From Blautia sp. MSJ-19 (lineage in GTDB: Bacteria; Bacillota; Clostridia; Lachnospirales; Lachnospiraceae): a stretch of DNA of 64,000 nucleotides. Of the stretch, positions 25,225-32,748 are shown in pieces. The position numbers were made by a program, and so were the translations under genes. Below the pieces are notes generated by a model. That model did no database searches. It was not told where the DNA came from and was given only the letters and a program-made list of their open reading frames with translations. The stretch lies in NCBI RefSeq assembly GCF_018918125.1, contig NZ_JAHLQA010000034.1:1-64000 (forward strand), read 5' to 3'. How positions within the stretch are numbered: position 1 is the stretch's first letter; each line of letters begins with the position of its first letter.

Positions 25225-25620
25225 ATGGGCGGTCGAGGATCGTCAAGCGGTATGAGCGATAAAGGGAAGTCTTATGGCAGTCAATATCATACCGTTTTAA
25301 AAAGCGGAAACATAAAGTTTGTAGAAGCAAATGACAGGCATTCAGAAAGCCTGTTCGAAACTCAGACGAAAGGTCGTGTATATGTAACTGTAGGTGGAAA
25401 TGATCTTCTGAAAATTACATATTACGATCAGCAAAATAAAAGAGCAAAACAAATTGATCTTGACCATAAACACAAGGGGATGCAACCGCATATCCATCAT
25501 GGATATTATCATAACGAGAAGGATAGCGCGAAGGGAGCCAGTCATCTGACTCCTCCTGAAAAGAAAATGGTTGAGAGGGTAAAACAGATATGGTACAATC
25601 ATATGAACAAAAAGCATTAG
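25225..25620 (+). CDS. MGGRG-tagged His-rich phage protein 1
   Basis: The protein starts MGGRGSSSG and ends in a His-rich domain (DLDHKHKGMQPHIHHGYYHN, residues about 87-106) that looks metal-binding and could be a nuclease or toxin-like fold. A second protein at 25808 shares the same N-terminal tag. In phages this tag recurs at the start of small head-module proteins. Function is not known; a capsid cargo protein is one possibility. Confidence 0.7.
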   Translation: MGGRGSSSGMSDKGKSYGSQYHTVLKSGNIKFVEANDRHSESLFETQTKGRVYVTVGGNDLLKITYYDQQNKRAKQIDLDHKHKGMQPHIHHGYYHNEKDSAKGASHLTPPEKKMVERVKQIWYNHMNKKH

Positions 25621-25677
25621 TTTAAGTCAAAAACGGCGTTATCAGCGCATAGTTCCCACAAAGGGATGCTTTTGCCA

Positions 25678-25746
25678 GCAAGTGTCGTATACCCTGGTGA
25701 TTACGCCTTGATGGAGGAGAGTTCGGTTCAACTCCGAACGCTTGCC
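25678..25746 (+). ncRNA. tRNA-like element with reduced anticodon arm
   Basis: GCAAGTG pairs with CGCTTGC as a 7-bp acceptor. GTA/TAC forms a short D-stem around ACCCTGGTGA, with A14-, GG- and A21-like positions. TTCGG-TTCAACT-CCGAA is a good T-arm. Between them only CCTTGATGGAGG (a 3-4 bp stem with a 4-6 nt loop) replaces the anticodon arm, about 6 nt short, so it cannot decode. No CCA is encoded. A strong terminator follows. It may be a decayed tRNA, a tRNA mimic or a structured mRNA leader. Confidence 0.5.
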
Positions 25747-25751
25747 GAATG

Positions 25752-25790
25752 AGAGATATCATATCAGAAATGATGTGGTGTCTCTTTTTT
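25752..25790 (+). terminator. Intrinsic terminator inside the late operon
   Basis: A 15-bp stem with three wobble pairs (25752-25766 with 25771-25785) closed by a GAAA tetraloop is followed by TTTTTT. It is immediately downstream of the tRNA-like element and upstream of the second MGGRG gene. Confidence 0.75.
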
Positions 25791-25807
25791 GTTACATGGA
25801 GGTTAGT

Positions 25808-26125
25808 ATGGGCGGACGTGGTGGAAGTAGCGGATTATCTCCGAGTTCAGAACAACAGCGGCTTATGGATGGCCTGAAAAGACGTAACGAACATTATGGA
25901 TGGTCGGTACCGAAATTTGGTAAGAACAAAGATGGCTCTGTTTCTTATGAGTATACGAGAGAAAAAATCGTCCATCATGTTCATGGCGGAAAAATGCAAG
26001 GCCCAGAAAAGAACGATATTTACCGCCGTACAGAAGTTGTAACTGGAAAAATCATGAAAGATGGATTACGTCGGGAAAATAAGCCTGTCAAAACAGAAAC
26101 TCTTATAAAAAGAGGAAAACGGTAA
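25808..26125 (+). CDS. MGGRG-tagged phage protein 2
   Basis: The product starts MGGRGGSSGLSPSSEQQR, like the gene at 25225, but the rest is different: a basic domain with EKIVHHVHGGKMQGPEK and a Lys/Arg-rich end. The ATG at 25808 follows ATGGAGGTTAGT; upstream in-frame starts fall within the terminator hairpin region and are rejected. It sits directly before the DUF4417 gene. Function unknown. Confidence 0.68.
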   Translation: MGGRGGSSGLSPSSEQQRLMDGLKRRNEHYGWSVPKFGKNKDGSVSYEYTREKIVHHVHGGKMQGPEKNDIYRRTEVVTGKIMKDGLRRENKPVKTETLIKRGKR

Positions 26126-26128
26126 ATT

Positions 26129-26770
26129 ATGGCAAGTAAAGCAACCAGTATTGCATACGAAAATTTAAATCGCCGCATATTCTCCGGTACCGGCGAATAT
26201 GGCATACCACAAATAGAACCGGAGACATTTGAGGGTAACTGTGAATTTACTGGTTTTAATTATGCCAGAGGAAAATGCAGTAATCCAGAAGAAAAAGCCG
26301 TTCATTTCTTCTTAGATGATTACCAGTTTGACGCACTATGGAGAAATCCAGACAGATACGTGGACAAGTTGAGCAGATTTCGGTATGTTTTGACACCGGA
26401 TTTCAGCACCTACACGGATTTCCCTAAGGCTATCCAGATTTATAACCATTACCGCAAACACTGGATTGGTGCATATCTCCAAGAGTACGGTTGCCGTGTA
26501 ATCCCGACAATCTCATGGAGTACACCGGATTCTTACGAATGGTGCTTTGATGGAGAACCGGAGGGCAGTACAGTGGCAGTATCTTCTGTTGGGTGCATGA
26601 ATAGTAAGAAAAAGAAAGAGCTATTTCTATCCGGTTACAATGCCATGATTGAACGGTTACACCCGGAAAGCATTATCTTTTACGGCAAAGTACCGGAAGA
26701 GTGCAAGGGTAATATAGTTAGGGTCAAGGCATTCTCTGATAGATTTTCGAAAGCAATATGCGACGGATAG
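26129..26770 (+). CDS. DUF4417 protein
   Basis: The 213-aa protein carries the DUF4417 (PF14386) pattern: FFLDDYQFDALWRNPDRY, YVLTPDFSTYTDFP, IQIYNHYRKHWIGAYLQEYG and VIPTISWS. The family is widespread in Firmicutes phages and plasmids, without a known function. Its placement inside a head-tail module, next to an MGGRG protein, is recurrent. It starts three bases after the previous stop. Confidence 0.85.
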   Translation: MASKATSIAYENLNRRIFSGTGEYGIPQIEPETFEGNCEFTGFNYARGKCSNPEEKAVHFFLDDYQFDALWRNPDRYVDKLSRFRYVLTPDFSTYTDFPKAIQIYNHYRKHWIGAYLQEYGCRVIPTISWSTPDSYEWCFDGEPEGSTVAVSSVGCMNSKKKKELFLSGYNAMIERLHPESIIFYGKVPEECKGNIVRVKAFSDRFSKAICDG

Positions 26771-26779
26771 GAGAGTATT

Positions 26780-27247
26780 ATGTACGACAGAAAAATCACG
26801 CTTTTTAACTATTGTGAAAATCCAGAAGCTGAGGATGCGTACTGGTATCCTCACGTGCTTTCCAACGTTGATCTGAACACCGACAGAGGTGCGATCATCA
26901 AAAAATACGGTCCGGACACCGCCGACAATGCACAGCTTCATATCCTGTACGGAGTTAATCAGTACGGCCAGAAAGTAATTGCCGACAAGGATAGTAACGC
27001 TGTTCCGTGGCTTCCACCAAAAGAATGGCAGAAACAGGCGGGCGACCGATTGTCTGAAACCCTTACATTTTCTCCGGAATCAGATTTCTTCTGGGAGGGC
27101 GAATGGGAGGGCGGTGTGGTAGCCGACAGTGATTATCGCGGCGGCTTCTACCAGTACATGAACCAGAACGAAGACAATGTATTTAAGATTACCAGTGTGG
27201 GCGGACCGTACAGTCTGATACCACATTTTGAAATCCTGGCAAAGTAA
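26780..27247 (+). CDS. Head-closure or tail-completion candidate (155 aa)
   Basis: The start MYDRKITLFNYCENPEAEDAY and residues 105-155 (beta-rich, with GGFYQYMNQNEDNVFKI) fit a small head-tail joining protein family of Clostridia phages. Position between connector and tail tube supports this. No catalytic motif is visible. Confidence 0.65.
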   Translation: MYDRKITLFNYCENPEAEDAYWYPHVLSNVDLNTDRGAIIKKYGPDTADNAQLHILYGVNQYGQKVIADKDSNAVPWLPPKEWQKQAGDRLSETLTFSPESDFFWEGEWEGGVVADSDYRGGFYQYMNQNEDNVFKITSVGGPYSLIPHFEILAK

Positions 27248-27256
27248 GGAGCAGTT

Positions 27257-27760
27257 ATGGCAGATCTTGAAAAGCCCATCGGCAAGGATGTGAGCGGACA
27301 TGAGATTCTGATAGAAGCAATGAAAGCACTTCTTAATCAGTACCCGGGTCTGGAAAAGGGTGAAAGAATCAAATACGAGGAACTTGGCGCAGATGGCGGT
27401 ATTTCCTTCTATACCGATGCCGGTGCACTGGTTTATTCAGAGAAGGAAGATATTTGCGGGGTGATGCACCAGGTATGCCAGTTTCCTTTTATTGTGGTGT
27501 ACCGTACCGCAGCAGATAAAGAATGGCAGAAGTTATCTGTTCAGAAGTTTTTGGACAGTCTTGGCAAGTGGATATGCCATGAGCCGGTCACTATAAACGG
27601 TGTTGAGACACGCTTATCCACTTTTCCGGAGCTTTCACAGGGGCGAACAATCAAACGCATTACCCGTGATAATTCCTATGGCACACAGCCGCAGGAGAAC
27701 GGTGTACAAGACTGGTTACTCCCTATTACAGTCAAATACGAATACAACTGGGAGAAATAG
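27257..27760 (+). CDS. Tail terminator / minor capsid-like candidate (167 aa)
   Basis: The protein has an N-terminal helix (ILIEAMKALLNQYPGL) followed by an alternating beta domain and ends DWLLPITVKYEYNWEK. This layout and its place just before the tail tube gene fit tail terminator proteins that cap the tail. Sequence similarity alone is not decisive. Confidence 0.65.
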   Translation: MADLEKPIGKDVSGHEILIEAMKALLNQYPGLEKGERIKYEELGADGGISFYTDAGALVYSEKEDICGVMHQVCQFPFIVVYRTAADKEWQKLSVQKFLDSLGKWICHEPVTINGVETRLSTFPELSQGRTIKRITRDNSYGTQPQENGVQDWLLPITVKYEYNWEK

Positions 27761-27763
27761 CAC

Positions 27764-27880
27764 ATGTCTGAGGTGGTAAATTTCGTTGCAACCACGCACC
27801 ATTTCGGTAATGTCACCGCTATGGTTAAAAGAGATGAAGGAGCCGCGACGCCTGCCCGACAAATTAAATATAACAACTAA
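27764..27880 (+). CDS. Small hypothetical protein (38 aa)
   Basis: A short frame MSEVVNFVATTHHFGNVTAM follows GGGAGAAATAGCAC and ends just before the hairpin leader of the tail tube gene. It fills the gap between tail terminator candidate and tail tube. A basic C-terminal half is the only notable feature. Confidence 0.45.
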   Translation: MSEVVNFVATTHHFGNVTAMVKRDEGAATPARQIKYNN

Positions 27881-27884
27881 CCGA

Positions 27885-27934
27885 CTATCGCTTGATGATA
27901 GCCGCTAACCTACAGGCCTTTTAAAAGTTATAGG
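27885..27934 (+). promoter_or_regulatory. Tandem-hairpin leader before the tail tube gene
   Basis: CTATC/GATAG (27885-27901) and CCTA...TAGG (27909-27934, enclosing a CTTTTAAAAG palindrome) resemble the pair before major capsid, including the CGCTAACCT word between them. Confidence 0.4.
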
Positions 27935-27950
27935 CAGAAAGGACATTTCT

Positions 27951-28454
27951 ATGATTGAAAGAAAATATCTTGCGCACTATCTGGATGCCAATTTTGGAAA
28001 AACAACAACATCTTATGTGCGTCTTGGAAAAAATCTCGAAGAATACAACGAAGAACTGAATCCTGACGTTTCCGTCAATAAGAACATCATTGGAGAACAG
28101 TACGTTCAGCACAATGGATACGAAGTGCAGGCAGATGTTGACCCATATTACTACGAATATGACGACACCCTGTCAGAAAAAATTGCTAAGATTGCAAATG
28201 AGCGTATCAAAGATGATAACGCAAAAACCACTATGGTTGATGTGCTTCTGAAGCCAGGTGCAGACTCAAGTGCTACTCCAACAGTAGTTTGGGCTTACCG
28301 CGAGGACGTTTATATTGTTCCGAACAGTGTAGGTGGGGACACATCCGGCGTGCAGATTCCATTTACAGTCTACAAGGCAGGAAACCGTGTAAAAGGTACA
28401 TGGGACGTATCTAAGAAGACATTTACGCCAGCGGCAAGTAGCTTATCTGACTGA
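27951..28454 (+). CDS. Major tail (tube) protein
   Basis: The 167-aa protein has MIERKYLAHYLDANFG, an acidic N-terminal region and a beta-rich C-terminus (YIVPNSVGGDTSGVQIPFTV, GTWDVSKKTFTPA), as in siphovirus tail tube proteins. It lies before the assembly chaperone and Gp15 genes. CAGAAAGGACATTTCT precedes the ATG. Confidence 0.82.
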   Translation: MIERKYLAHYLDANFGKTTTSYVRLGKNLEEYNEELNPDVSVNKNIIGEQYVQHNGYEVQADVDPYYYEYDDTLSEKIAKIANERIKDDNAKTTMVDVLLKPGADSSATPTVVWAYREDVYIVPNSVGGDTSGVQIPFTVYKAGNRVKGTWDVSKKTFTPAASSLSD

Positions 28455-28468
28455 TGGAGGAATAGAAC

Positions 28469-28921
28469 ATGGCAAAACAGATTAAAACATCGGTCAAGGC
28501 CGGTGAAGAATATGAATTTCTCGACACAGAGGGGAAACACCTTTTTTCTATCTGGATTAATCCGTCAGATGTTGGAATGGTAGAGAGGGCACAGAATCTC
28601 GTTGATTATCTAAACAACCTCGATTTATCTATTGATCACTCCACAGAAGATTCCGAAAAAGAACCTACTCTTGAAGAGGTATCTGCTGTTCTGAAAGAAA
28701 ACACAGAGGTTCTCGGTGAAAAACTGGATGGACTTTTTAATGCAGAAATTTCTGTGGCTATCTTTTCTGTAATGTCCCCGTTTACTCCTCTTGCTTCTGG
28801 CAAGTTGTATATCGAGGAAGTTGTTGAAAAGATGCTTGATGCGATTACCGCAGAAACAAATGCACGATTCAAAAAGGTACAGAGCCGTCAGAGCAAATAT
28901 ACGGCAAAGTACCATAACTGA
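28469..28921 (+). CDS. Tail assembly chaperone (gpG-like) candidate
   Basis: This 150-aa protein lies between tail tube and Gp15/tape measure, the place of the lambda gpG-type chaperone. It is largely helical after a short beta start and ends in a basic tail (FKKVQSRQSKYTAKYHN). Gp15 begins one base after the stop overlap, which fits coupled translation or a frameshift pair, but no clear slippery site was identified by eye. Confidence 0.7.
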   Translation: MAKQIKTSVKAGEEYEFLDTEGKHLFSIWINPSDVGMVERAQNLVDYLNNLDLSIDHSTEDSEKEPTLEEVSAVLKENTEVLGEKLDGLFNAEISVAIFSVMSPFTPLASGKLYIEEVVEKMLDAITAETNARFKKVQSRQSKYTAKYHN

Positions 28922-29508
28922 TGAGTGCATGGGAGCTTCCCACTTCGATAACCGTTGACAGGACGGTATATGCAATAAGAACGGATTTCCGGGCTGTTCT
29001 GGACGTATTGGCGGCCATGAATGACCCGGATTTATTTTTACCGGATGCTTCTGATCAAGAAAAGGCATGGGTGCAGATTGATACGGCACTTCAAATTCTG
29101 ATTGAAGATTATAACAAACTTCCCACAGAGAACTTCTTTGATGCTTATAACCAGCTGATCGATTTCATTGATTGTGGTATGAAAGAAGATTCGAACAAAC
29201 CTCCAGTTCATTTGATGGACTGGGAGCAGGATGCACAGGTTATAATTCCGGCGATTAATCGCGTACAAGGGAAAGAAATCAGATCGTTACCGTATCTTCA
29301 TTGGTGGACTTTTCTTGGGGCTTATATGGAAATCGGGGATTGCCTTTTCTCTCAAATTATCAATATCCGTCAGAAAAAGCAGAAACATCAGAAGCTTGAG
29401 AAGTGGGAACAAGAATTTTACAGAAACAATAAAGCAATAATTGATTTGCACAGAAAACTCAGTATGGAAGAAAAAACTGAGAAAGATGCGATTGAGAAGT
29501 GGCTGTAG
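28921..29508 (+). CDS. Bacteriophage Gp15 family tail protein
   Basis: The 195-aa product matches Phage_Gp15 (PF06854): RTDFRAVLDVLAAMNDPD, LMDWEQDAQVIIPAINR and PYLHWWTFLGAYMEIGD. The family is the GT-like partner of the upstream tail chaperone and precedes the tape measure gene. The start overlaps the upstream stop by one base. Confidence 0.88.
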   Translation: MSAWELPTSITVDRTVYAIRTDFRAVLDVLAAMNDPDLFLPDASDQEKAWVQIDTALQILIEDYNKLPTENFFDAYNQLIDFIDCGMKEDSNKPPVHLMDWEQDAQVIIPAINRVQGKEIRSLPYLHWWTFLGAYMEIGDCLFSQIINIRQKKQKHQKLEKWEQEFYRNNKAIIDLHRKLSMEEKTEKDAIEKWL

Positions 29509-29524
29509 GAGGTGATCTGCGAAC

Positions 29525-32338
29525 ATGGCTGACGGAAGCGTCATTATTGATACAAAAATGGATACGTCTGGTGTTGAAGCTGGTGCAAAGGACATAAGCA
29601 GTTCGCTAAATAGAATTGTTTCACTTCTGGAGACAATGTCCAGAGGCATAGACAATATTTTTTCACAGATGTCTTCTGGTGCAAATTCAGCCGCGCAATC
29701 TACATCAAATCTCAGAAAAGAGATTGAAGAGACAACAAAAGCACAAGATAAGTGGCAACCGCAAGATATGTCTACTGTGCCCATTCATAGAAGCAGCGAG
29801 GATGTTGATTACAGCTATGAAGGTCCATTACATGAGCCAGTTCAGCTTGATTCGCGAGTTATGGAAGACTATGCGAAGAAAGCCGAAGAAGCTAAGCAGA
29901 TTATGGACGAAATGAGCGGAAGCACACAGGAAGCAGAAACTCATACAAATGAATTAAAGCAGGCTATTGATGATACTGTAGCAAGCCTCAAAGAAATGGA
30001 AAAAAATGGATTCTATTTTGGAGATGCTGAATACGATACTGCTTATCAGAAGCTTGTTGGTCTTACAGCGGAAGCAAAAGAGTATAAGAAGAACCTTGCA
30101 GTTGCTACAGTTGTCGGAGAGAACAACCAGGAACTTGATGAGCAGAATAAAAAGCTATCCATTGCTCAGAATCTTGTAAATAAAATTAAAGCTACTTTTT
30201 CTGGAATTGGAAAAAACCTTTCCAGTGGTGCAATTAAGAATAGCGGAAAATCAATGGCTGACGGATTCGGGAGTGCATTAAAAACACTTTTGAAGTATTC
30301 AATAGGTATACGAAGCCTGTTTGTACTCATGAACAAACTCCGTTCAGCGGTCGTTGATGGATTTAAAAATCTTGCACAGTATAGTGGATCAACAGATAGC
30401 AGTATTTCCATGCTGACATCTGCTCTGACAAGGTTAAAGAATTCTCTTGCAACAGCTTTTAATCCCATCTTGCAAGCTATTGCGCCAGCTTTGACCAGTT
30501 TGATTAATCTGCTGTCAAAAGCGGCGACCTATGTCGGTATGTTTTTTGCGGCGTTTACCGGACAGAAGACTTTTACCAAAGCAATAACTGCTCAGGAAGA
30601 CTGGGCGGCAAGTTTGGACAAGTCTTCAAAAAATACCAAAAAAGCATCGAAGCAGACAAAAGATTATCTGTCCTCATTAGACGAAGTACATAAAGCAACC
30701 ACAAACGGAACAGATGGGAATGATGGTGCCGGAGGTTACAAAGGTCCGTCTCCTTCAGAAATGTTTGAAACGGTTCCGATTGAAAATCGGTTCAAGAAAC
30801 TTGCGGACAAAATCAAAAAGATACTTTCTGAAATCTTCAAGCCTTTTAAGGAAGCATGGGCTAAAGAGGGTGCGAATACAATCAAGGCAGCTAAATATGC
30901 ACTTAAAAGTCTTGGAACACTTGCCAAGAGTGTAAGCAAAAGCATCGCTGAAGTCTGGACAAACGGAACCGGCACAACGATGTTGGAGACTATGCTCCGG
31001 ATCGCTCAGAATGTCCTTACGACTATTGGAAATATTGCATCTGGGCTTGCCGAAGCATGGAATAAAAATAGTGTTGGTACGGCAATTATTCAGAATATTG
31101 CAAACGCATTACAAACAGTACTCAGCTTTATAGAGCGAATTGCTGCAGATACAGCAACATGGGCAGCGAATCTGGATTTCTATCCACTATTAGAATCTAT
31201 CAGCAATCTGACGGCGACCTTTGCACCTATTCTGGAATCTATCGGGAATGTTCTTGAGTGGATTTATAACAATATTGTCCTTCCGATGCTTAAATGGGCG
31301 ATTGAGACAGGGATTCCGACATTGATCAACCTGGTGGCTGATCTGCTTGGATTCTTCGCGGATCATCAGTCAATTATCGAAGCTTTTGGTGCGGCTCTGA
31401 TTGGAGCTTTTGCAGCAGTTAAGATTGCAGGACTGGCAAAGAGTATTGGTGGAAGCATAACCGGCATTATAGGTTTTGGAAAGGGACTTGTATCACTAAT
31501 GACAGGATCCGGCGGTATTCTTGGTGGTGTTAAAGCTATTGCAACAGCTATTGGAGGAGGTGGCGTATTTGCCATTGCTGTTGGTGCAGCTATCGCGATT
31601 GGAGTACTTCTATACAAAAACTGGGACAAAATCAAAGAAGTTGCCGGTGCAGTATGGAAGTGGATTTCTGAAAAAACAGTTAGTTTTGTTAATGGTATCG
31701 GAACAAAACTCAGTAATTTGGCAACAAAAATGTCCGCAATCTGGGGCAACATTAAATCTACTGCAAAAGAAAAATGGGATTCTATTTGGTCAACAATAGG
31801 TGGAGTTGTTGGAAAAATTGCAAATGGAATTGTAAATAAATTCACGTCAGTCAAGGATAGAGTGGTGGAAATTTTCGGAGGCATCCGCGATACCATCCGA
31901 GATATCCTCAACAAAGTTATCGGCATCGTCAACGGTGCGATTGGAACTGTCAACAGCGCGATCGGCGGTATCGAATCTGCATTTTCGTTCGGACCGTGGG
32001 AAGTGCCAACACCGTTTGGTCACAAGACTATTGGATTCAACGCAAGTTTTCCACGTGTTCCAACGATTCCGTATCTGGCAAAAGGTGCGGTTATCCCGCC
32101 AAGAAGTGAATTCCTTGCAGTGCTTGGAGATCAGAAGAATGGACGTAACCTGGAAGCACCAGAAGGAGTTATTAAGGAGATTATTGACGATGCATTTACA
32201 AGACATCAGCAGAGCAGCGGCGGTGGAAGTTACCGCTTTGTAGCTCAGATGAACCGCAGAACGGTCTTTGATGAAATGATTGAGGAAGCAAAGCTGAGAC
32301 AGAGCACAAGTGGCAGAAACCCATTTGAACTGGCATAG
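29525..32338 (+). CDS. Tail tape measure protein
   Basis: The 937-aa protein has coiled-coil N-terminal parts, a long helical middle, and several hydrophobic segments around residues 610-700 (AFGAALIGAFAAVKIAGLA, FAIAVGAAIAIGVLLY). The late VWKWISEKTVSF / KLSNLATKMSAIW region is a typical tape-measure repeat. It sets tail length and probably enters the host membrane on infection. GTAGGAGGTGATCTGCGAAC precedes the ATG. Confidence 0.92.
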   Translation: MADGSVIIDTKMDTSGVEAGAKDISSSLNRIVSLLETMSRGIDNIFSQMSSGANSAAQSTSNLRKEIEETTKAQDKWQPQDMSTVPIHRSSEDVDYSYEGPLHEPVQLDSRVMEDYAKKAEEAKQIMDEMSGSTQEAETHTNELKQAIDDTVASLKEMEKNGFYFGDAEYDTAYQKLVGLTAEAKEYKKNLAVATVVGENNQELDEQNKKLSIAQNLVNKIKATFSGIGKNLSSGAIKNSGKSMADGFGSALKTLLKYSIGIRSLFVLMNKLRSAVVDGFKNLAQYSGSTDSSISMLTSALTRLKNSLATAFNPILQAIAPALTSLINLLSKAATYVGMFFAAFTGQKTFTKAITAQEDWAASLDKSSKNTKKASKQTKDYLSSLDEVHKATTNGTDGNDGAGGYKGPSPSEMFETVPIENRFKKLADKIKKILSEIFKPFKEAWAKEGANTIKAAKYALKSLGTLAKSVSKSIAEVWTNGTGTTMLETMLRIAQNVLTTIGNIASGLAEAWNKNSVGTAIIQNIANALQTVLSFIERIAADTATWAANLDFYPLLESISNLTATFAPILESIGNVLEWIYNNIVLPMLKWAIETGIPTLINLVADLLGFFADHQSIIEAFGAALIGAFAAVKIAGLAKSIGGSITGIIGFGKGLVSLMTGSGGILGGVKAIATAIGGGGVFAIAVGAAIAIGVLLYKNWDKIKEVAGAVWKWISEKTVSFVNGIGTKLSNLATKMSAIWGNIKSTAKEKWDSIWSTIGGVVGKIANGIVNKFTSVKDRVVEIFGGIRDTIRDILNKVIGIVNGAIGTVNSAIGGIESAFSFGPWEVPTPFGHKTIGFNASFPRVPTIPYLAKGAVIPPRSEFLAVLGDQKNGRNLEAPEGVIKEIIDDAFTRHQQSSGGGSYRFVAQMNRRTVFDEMIEEAKLRQSTSGRNPFELA

Positions 32339-32349
32339 GAGGTGGAGAC

Positions 32350-32748
32350 GTGGCAACTATTCCAAAAAACATAACTGAACGATACAAGATGAACGGCGTT
32401 TCCATCTATCAGCCAGACAAGGACATGGGGTATAACTTCGAAACAACGTATTCAGAAGGTAGCAATCGTACACAGTTTGGAAAAGCTTTACTTACGCCAT
32501 TGTTTACGGTTGAACAGTACAGCTATGAGGCAACCGATGTACCAGTAAAAGAAGCGAATAAAATCTTTAAAATTGTTGCAAAAGGAGAAAAATTCAATTT
32601 GTATCATTGGTCATTGTATCACATGGCATGGAGGACTGATCCATTTTATGTAGGAAAAGGAAGTCTTACTTTTGGAGAAGTATCGCCGGATCTGAAAACA
32701 ATATCGAAATTATCATTTAACATGCAGGGGGTGAACCCACTTGATTAA
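32350..32748 (+). CDS. Phage tail protein (DUF6711-like)
   Basis: The 132-aa protein between tape measure and the large tail protein has MNGVSIYQPDKDMGYNFETT and a beta-rich remainder. This is the position of distal tail adaptors in similar phages. It starts at GTG 32350 after TAGGAGGTGGAGAC. The family name is a tentative match from sequence look. Confidence 0.7.
   Translation: MATIPKNITERYKMNGVSIYQPDKDMGYNFETTYSEGSNRTQFGKALLTPLFTVEQYSYEATDVPVKEANKIFKIVAKGEKFNLYHWSLYHMAWRTDPFYVGKGSLTFGEVSPDLKTISKLSFNMQGVNPLD

Noticed and set aside
28850..28935. Programmed frameshift between tail chaperone and Gp15
   Set aside because: The genes overlap by one base, but no convincing slippery heptamer was seen, and Gp15 has its own ATG.
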